A stretch of 64,000 nt of DNA from Nocardioides okcheonensis (GTDB lineage Bacteria > Actinomycetota > Actinomycetes > Propionibacteriales > Nocardioidaceae), in the NCBI RefSeq assembly GCF_020991065.1, contig NZ_CP087710.1, positions 2,852,001 to 2,916,000 on the forward strand. Reading direction: 5' to 3'. The position numbers and the translations under genes were made by a program. Of this stretch, positions 60,016 through 64,000 are shown piece by piece (within the stretch, counting starts at the first letter, position 1; each line of letters starts with the position of its first letter). Below the pieces are notes generated by a model. The model saw nothing but the letters and a program-made list of their open reading frames with translations. It did no database searches and was not told the origin of the DNA.

Positions 60016-61365
60016 GTGATTCGCGTGCAAGTAATTCAAGGCGGCGCATGGGACGCCGAGGTCATCCAAGACGACCTCGGCGTCCAGCCGCTCGACCTCC
60101 GACCGGTGCTCTCGCCGGTCATGTTCGTCGACGGACGGATCGAGCCCGACGCCACACGTTGGCTCGCTGAGACTCACAGCCGTACCGACGGCACGGAGAC
60201 CGCACAGTCATACGGCGACAGCCTCTCCGTGTGGGTCGCTCACCTCCTGCGTCACAACTCGAACCTGCGCGGCGCCACCCGTGACCACCTCATCGAGTAT
60301 GTGAGAGTGCGCACTGTCGATCCCGACACGCGCGTGTCAGGCAACACATGGAAGCGCGATAGGACCGCGATCAAGCAGTTCCACACCTGGCTCCGTGAGA
60401 CCCATGGCGTCGCAGTTCCGTTCACCCTCACCATCGTCCAGACGCCTCGCGGTCCGGTTGAGTCGATGCGCGAAGGACGAGGCGTCCCCTCCTCGGCCGC
60501 ATCAGGCACACCTCTCACCCCGTCGCAGATCCCTGATCTGCTCGCGGCCGCGTGGCGCATGAGCCCCGACGGCACACTCGGTGACACCCTGACCGCCGGG
60601 CGGGACGCAGCCTTCATCGGCCTTGGACTGGCCTGCGGTGCTCGGCTCAACGCGCTCGCCCACCTCACCGTCTGGGAGTTGCCAGACCCCTCGCAGCCGG
60701 GCGACTTGATCGAGATGCGCCTGCCAGGAGCCATCATCAAGGGCCGCCGCGAAGTCCGCCTGCCCGCCTTTCGCAATCACCTCCAGCACGTCTGGTCCTA
60801 CGCACACCCCACCAGCGGCTCTCGTCGCTTGTTACTGAAGGACTGGCGACCGAAGGACCCCATCCAGGTCGCCGAGGTACACACGAAGTCCGGCGGGTTC
60901 TGGGGCATCACCGACGACCGGGGACGCCGGTACGCCTTCAACGATCTCAAGCCCGAAGAGCGTCGTCGGCTCGTCACACCCGATGGCCACCCCGCTCTGT
61001 TGTTCCTCAACGCCTACACCGGCAAGCCCTTGTCGTTGGACACCCTCCAGGAACTCACTGGCGACATCTCCCTCATCGCTGAAGCCAACGCTGACGCGAA
61101 CGAGTCCTCATTCCCGCACGTCCACACCCACGACCTCCGCCACACCTACGCCACCCACCTCGCCGCGGCCTTCATGCTCGGTGTCCCCACCAGCGGTGCC
61201 CGAGACATGCATGGCCAGCCCCACCGTGTAGACGTCAACAACGCCATCCAGATGGCGTGCGTCGGGCTAGGGCACCTCGACGAAGGAACGACGGCGCTCT
61301 ACATCCAGCAGGTCGGCCTCATGCTCACGCGGTACACGCTCGCCGACTTCCTCGGGCGGTCCTGA
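60016..61365 (+). CDS. Tyrosine recombinase/integrase (first of three)
   Basis: 449 residues. N-terminal core-binding SAM-like domain (~40-150), then the catalytic domain with all expected residues: Arg210 (CGARLNALAHL), Lys242 (AIIKGRRE), His372 and Arg375 (THDLRHTYATHL), His420 (GLGHLDEGTT) and Tyr429 (ALYIQQV). It should cut and rejoin DNA through a 3'-phosphotyrosine. The GTG at 60016 follows AGGCAGGGGAAG. Codon use is clearly less GC-biased than the flagellar genes, a sign of transfer. Its stop shares a base with the next start (TGATG). Confidence 0.9.
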   Translation: MIRVQVIQGGAWDAEVIQDDLGVQPLDLRPVLSPVMFVDGRIEPDATRWLAETHSRTDGTETAQSYGDSLSVWVAHLLRHNSNLRGATRDHLIEYVRVRTVDPDTRVSGNTWKRDRTAIKQFHTWLRETHGVAVPFTLTIVQTPRGPVESMREGRGVPSSAASGTPLTPSQIPDLLAAAWRMSPDGTLGDTLTAGRDAAFIGLGLACGARLNALAHLTVWELPDPSQPGDLIEMRLPGAIIKGRREVRLPAFRNHLQHVWSYAHPTSGSRRLLLKDWRPKDPIQVAEVHTKSGGFWGITDDRGRRYAFNDLKPEERRRLVTPDGHPALLFLNAYTGKPLSLDTLQELTGDISLIAEANADANESSFPHVHTHDLRHTYATHLAAAFMLGVPTSGARDMHGQPHRVDVNNAIQMACVGLGHLDEGTTALYIQQVGLMLTRYTLADFLGRS

Positions 61366-63017
61366 TGCCTAGCCGTAGCGATCGCTCCGTTCCGCGGCGT
61401 AAGACCGCCGATGACGCCGGGGTCCACGTCCACTTCATCACGGACATCGACTTGCCGAGTGACGGCGCCGTCCTTGTGCGGACTAGGGGCGCGAGCAAGG
61501 TTCGGCGACTCCCGCCGATGGAGGGAGTCGCCGGACAGCAACTCACCGCCGCCCTTGCGGACCAGACGCATGTCAGGGGCGGGACCTGGACCTCCGGGGA
61601 GACGCTAGCGGCCCAGCACTACTCGTCTCGTCGCTTCCTGTCGTGGCTCACGAATGAGCACGACATTGCGGACCTGTCAGACCCTGCCCTTACGCCTTCG
61701 ATCGCTTGGGATGGAGTCCGATCCGTCGGCGTCGACCCCGGCCAACAGCGGCGGTTCCGCACCTTCCTGGCCGACGCATTGCTTACGGTCCGGGAGGACG
61801 CACATGCGCATCGAAGCGTGCTCCTCGGCCGCGCCCTCCCAGTCCAGGAACACACCTTGGAGGGCTACTCGCCAGCCGTCGCAGACGCGATAGAGCGGGT
61901 CGCGAGGGTCCATGTCGGACGTTGGTTTGTGCGGCACCGGGAAGCGGTTCGCGGCGCGCTCGGAGATCTGCCACGGGACTGGATGCGCTTGCCAGCGGAG
62001 GACCTCTGCGGCGAGGCACCCTCGTGCCCCGAAGCCTTCGTCGTGAGTCACCAAGAACTCGCCGCCGCGATGGTGTTGTTGAGTTTGCTCGACGACAAGG
62101 GGCCGAACCTCGCCGTCATCCACTCACACACAAGCGACTCCGTGGACGCAGCCGGTGACACGGCGTTCGTCACGAGCGTGAAAGCCCGGAACCGGCAGAT
62201 ACTCCATACCCCGGCCCCGAGGGGAGGCCTGTTCTCATATGCGGGGCTCCTAGAGTTCGTCACCGCTGCCACCCGGATCGAGCGGCACTACCGGGACGAC
62301 GGGTCCGACTTCGCCCGCCTCCTCTTCGTAGCCACCGGAGCCACCAAGGTCACGACCAGCCCCCAGGTCAACCGATGGTGGCGCAGCACCGCTTCAGACT
62401 GGCCCGACCCAACCGTCCCGCGACCCACCACCCTGTCGTTCCCCCGCCTGCGCAAGGCGGCGCTCCTCCGCGGCAAGAAGCACGCACGGGTTGTGGTGGG
62501 GCACAGCCGTCGCACCGCTCGGCTCTACCTCGCAGACGCCCTGCCGGACGTCATTCTCATCCCCGGATTGGTCGACACCCAGAACAGCGTTACGGATTAC
62601 TGGCGGACCCAGATGATCCCCACCCGGTCAGACGACCAGGAGGCAGCCGATGACCTGGTGGCCGCGCCGACGGTGATGGACGTGGGTGTCGCCATGTGCG
62701 CCAGCAACGGGCAGTCCCCGACCGACAACGAGAAGCCTTGCGGACTGGGGCCGGTCGCCTGCTTCGTGTGCCCCAACGGGTACCGCACCCCCGAGGTCAT
62801 CCCCGGTCTTGTCGCTGCCGTCGAGTTCACCGACGGCATCCGCAAACACGAGCCCAACGAGTGGCTCTTAGGCGAAGCCCCAGTCCTTAACACGCTGGCC
62901 CGTAAGGCCCTCGACCAATTCCCTCAGCCAGTCGTGGCTGCCGCCAGTCGTGACGACGTGGACAACGCCCGCGTCCTCATCGCCTGCGTCTACTTGGAAG
63001 GCCGCCGTCGTGACTGA
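61365..63017 (+). CDS. Tyrosine recombinase-related protein with cysteine cluster (second of three)
   Basis: 550 residues. A recombinase-like C-terminal half has PRLRKAALLRGKKHARVVVG at ~358-379, GHSRRTARLYL with His380 and Tyr388, but the box II His of HxxR seems replaced (reads P-R-L-R). Beyond it, at ~444-475, come four cysteines (CASNGQS..., PCGLGPVACFVCPNG), probably a zinc site. The overall plan (large, recombinase-like, Cys-rich tail) recalls TnpB of Tn554-type elements. It may assist the first protein. Overlaps the third gene by 8 bases. Confidence 0.75.
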   Translation: MPSRSDRSVPRRKTADDAGVHVHFITDIDLPSDGAVLVRTRGASKVRRLPPMEGVAGQQLTAALADQTHVRGGTWTSGETLAAQHYSSRRFLSWLTNEHDIADLSDPALTPSIAWDGVRSVGVDPGQQRRFRTFLADALLTVREDAHAHRSVLLGRALPVQEHTLEGYSPAVADAIERVARVHVGRWFVRHREAVRGALGDLPRDWMRLPAEDLCGEAPSCPEAFVVSHQELAAAMVLLSLLDDKGPNLAVIHSHTSDSVDAAGDTAFVTSVKARNRQILHTPAPRGGLFSYAGLLEFVTAATRIERHYRDDGSDFARLLFVATGATKVTTSPQVNRWWRSTASDWPDPTVPRPTTLSFPRLRKAALLRGKKHARVVVGHSRRTARLYLADALPDVILIPGLVDTQNSVTDYWRTQMIPTRSDDQEAADDLVAAPTVMDVGVAMCASNGQSPTDNEKPCGLGPVACFVCPNGYRTPEVIPGLVAAVEFTDGIRKHEPNEWLLGEAPVLNTLARKALDQFPQPVVAAASRDDVDNARVLIACVYLEGRRRD

Positions 63018-64000
63018 ACAAGCCCTCATCCCGCAGGTGCGACCGCTCGCCGTCCAAGGAGCGACCAACACCCTCGGCGACCACGTCGACGTCCGCGACC
63101 TACTCGCCGACGGTCACAGCATTGACGCGCTCATCCGTTACGGGGACGACCGCTGGGACTTCCAGGGGTACCCGTTCGTCAACCAGACCGTCACCTCCCT
63201 CGACTTCACCCCCGTGCCCGCTCGCTGGCGTCCGGCGGTCAAAGACTGGGTACTTATGCGGCTCAACCCTGACCTCGCGCGCAGTGGTGACTCCGGCCTG
63301 CACGTGGACGTCGCGATGGCTGAAGTTGCCGCACACGAGCGGTCTCTCACCGTCCCGAGCGCGACGGCATATATCTACGCGTTGGCCGTTAGCCTGACCG
63401 CGCTCGACCGCCTCGGGCACCAACGACTGGGTGTGGCCGAGTGGAACGAGTTCGCCGCGACGATGAGACGGTCCTTCCCAAACGCGGCAGCCGGGACCCT
63501 CGCTGGGTACGCCCGACCCCTCATTTCGCTCTGGTCCTACCGAACGGTCCTTGGACTTGACCAGGACCTATGGGGCGGCACTCCGTTCAACGGCCGCACA
63601 GTCGAGCAACTCTTCAAGGTTCCCGAGCGGATCCTGAACGCCACGAGGCCCAACGCCGAACTGTGCGGCCCCGTGCTCGGGCTGGCGCTGTGGATGATCG
63701 ATCACTGCGCGGAGGACGTGCTGAGTCGACTGGAGGCGCTCGCTGACGTGCCAGATCGGTCGGCCCTCAGTCGCGACGAGCAGGACGAGCACGTCCTTCA
63801 CGTGTTGCGGAACTTCGAACAAGGCGGTCGTCCAATGCCCGCCGCGCCCGACCTCAAGACGGGCCAACTCACGACCTCGTGGGGGGTGTTCGTGCGGCTG
63901 GCCGGATGCTCGAACAAGGTCATGCGCAACCCGGTGGGACGCTCAGGCAAGGAGTTCAACCGGCTGCGACAGGAGCGGCCCGTCTCTGCCCACGAGGACG
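63010..64000 (+). CDS. Third element gene, recombinase-associated protein (runs off window)
   Basis: 330 codons are open to the window edge from the GTG at 63010 (VTEQALIPQVRPLAVQG), which lies 5 bases before the stop of the previous gene. The visible part is helical with several Trp/Arg segments (VPARWRPAVKDWVLMRL; EWNEFAATMRRSFPNAAAGT), like the N-terminal arm/core-binding region of long integrases; no catalytic box is reached. Codon use matches the two genes before it. Function as the third partner of a recombinase trio is inferred from the tight overlap. Confidence 0.65.
   Translation, partial: MTEQALIPQVRPLAVQGATNTLGDHVDVRDLLADGHSIDALIRYGDDRWDFQGYPFVNQTVTSLDFTPVPARWRPAVKDWVLMRLNPDLARSGDSGLHVDVAMAEVAAHERSLTVPSATAYIYALAVSLTALDRLGHQRLGVAEWNEFAATMRRSFPNAAAGTLAGYARPLISLWSYRTVLGLDQDLWGGTPFNGRTVEQLFKVPERILNATRPNAELCGPVLGLALWMIDHCAEDVLSRLEALADVPDRSALSRDEQDEHVLHVLRNFEQGGRPMPAAPDLKTGQLTTSWGVFVRLAGCSNKVMRNPVGRSGKEFNRLRQERPVSAHED

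Noticed and set aside
1..64000. CRISPR arrays, rRNA operons, IS elements with DDE transposases, prophage structural genes
   Set aside because: None was seen on reading both strands; the only mobile-element genes are the recombinases at the right end.

Overview
The window comes from a very GC-rich, flagellated actinobacterium, most like Nocardioides or a relative in the Nocardioidaceae. This is judged from codon bias, leaderless promoters, the PlsB/PlsC/WS-DGAT lipid operon, the zwf-edd-eda Entner-Doudoroff operon, an MFS-independent maltose ABC system and an actinobacterial flagellar gene order. No rRNA and no CRISPR were seen. One tRNA (Ser-CGA) is present.

Layout. 1-3.9 kb: a TetR regulator with its own palindromic operator, a DUF305 protein, a zinc alcohol dehydrogenase, a secreted protein and small enzymes. 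4-6.1 kb: a lower-GC patch with an ECF sigma factor, a one-TM putative regulator and a DUF6191 protein in overlapping order, ending at tRNA-Ser and a set of GAAA-loop hairpins. 6.2-10.9 kb: phospholipid/neutral lipid operon (plsB with a frameshift, HAD-PlsC, WS/DGAT). 10.9-13 kb: GNATs and a hydrolase. 13-18.3 kb: ROK regulator divergent from zwf-edd-eda. 18.4-23.3 kb: tadA pair, upp, and the membrane transhydrogenase pntAB. 23.4-31.3 kb: LacI regulator divergent from a malEFG-like maltodextrin importer with a GH13 glycosidase and a kinase-fold protein. 31.3-42.3 kb: assorted genes, including two tandem paralogous soluble GAF-type histidine kinases, a sirtuin, menB and a NarL-type response regulator.

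42.3-59.9 kb is a flagellar locus. On the minus strand run flgN-flgK-flgL-fliW-csrA. On the plus strand run fliA-type sigma, fliC, fliD, fliS, a FliT-like gene, flgB-flgC-fliE-fliF-fliG-fliH-fliI-fliJ, a fused NlpC/P60-lytic transglycosylase, fliK (frameshifted), flgD and flgE. Most of the genes overlap by 1-17 bases. The fliC leader and the flgB leader each carry a hairpin with an ANGGA loop, which fits control by the CsrA-FliW pair encoded next door.

59.9-64 kb: three bases after flgE the composition drops and three tightly overlapping recombinase-like genes begin (the first an intact tyrosine recombinase, the second degenerate with a cysteine cluster, the third cut by the window edge). This looks like a recombinase-trio mobile element inserted in the flagellar operon, and it is the most interesting part of the window. 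Other recurrent structure: a family of intergenic long hairpins built on TAGTCC...GGACTA, and TANNNT boxes placed 6-7 bases before start codons.
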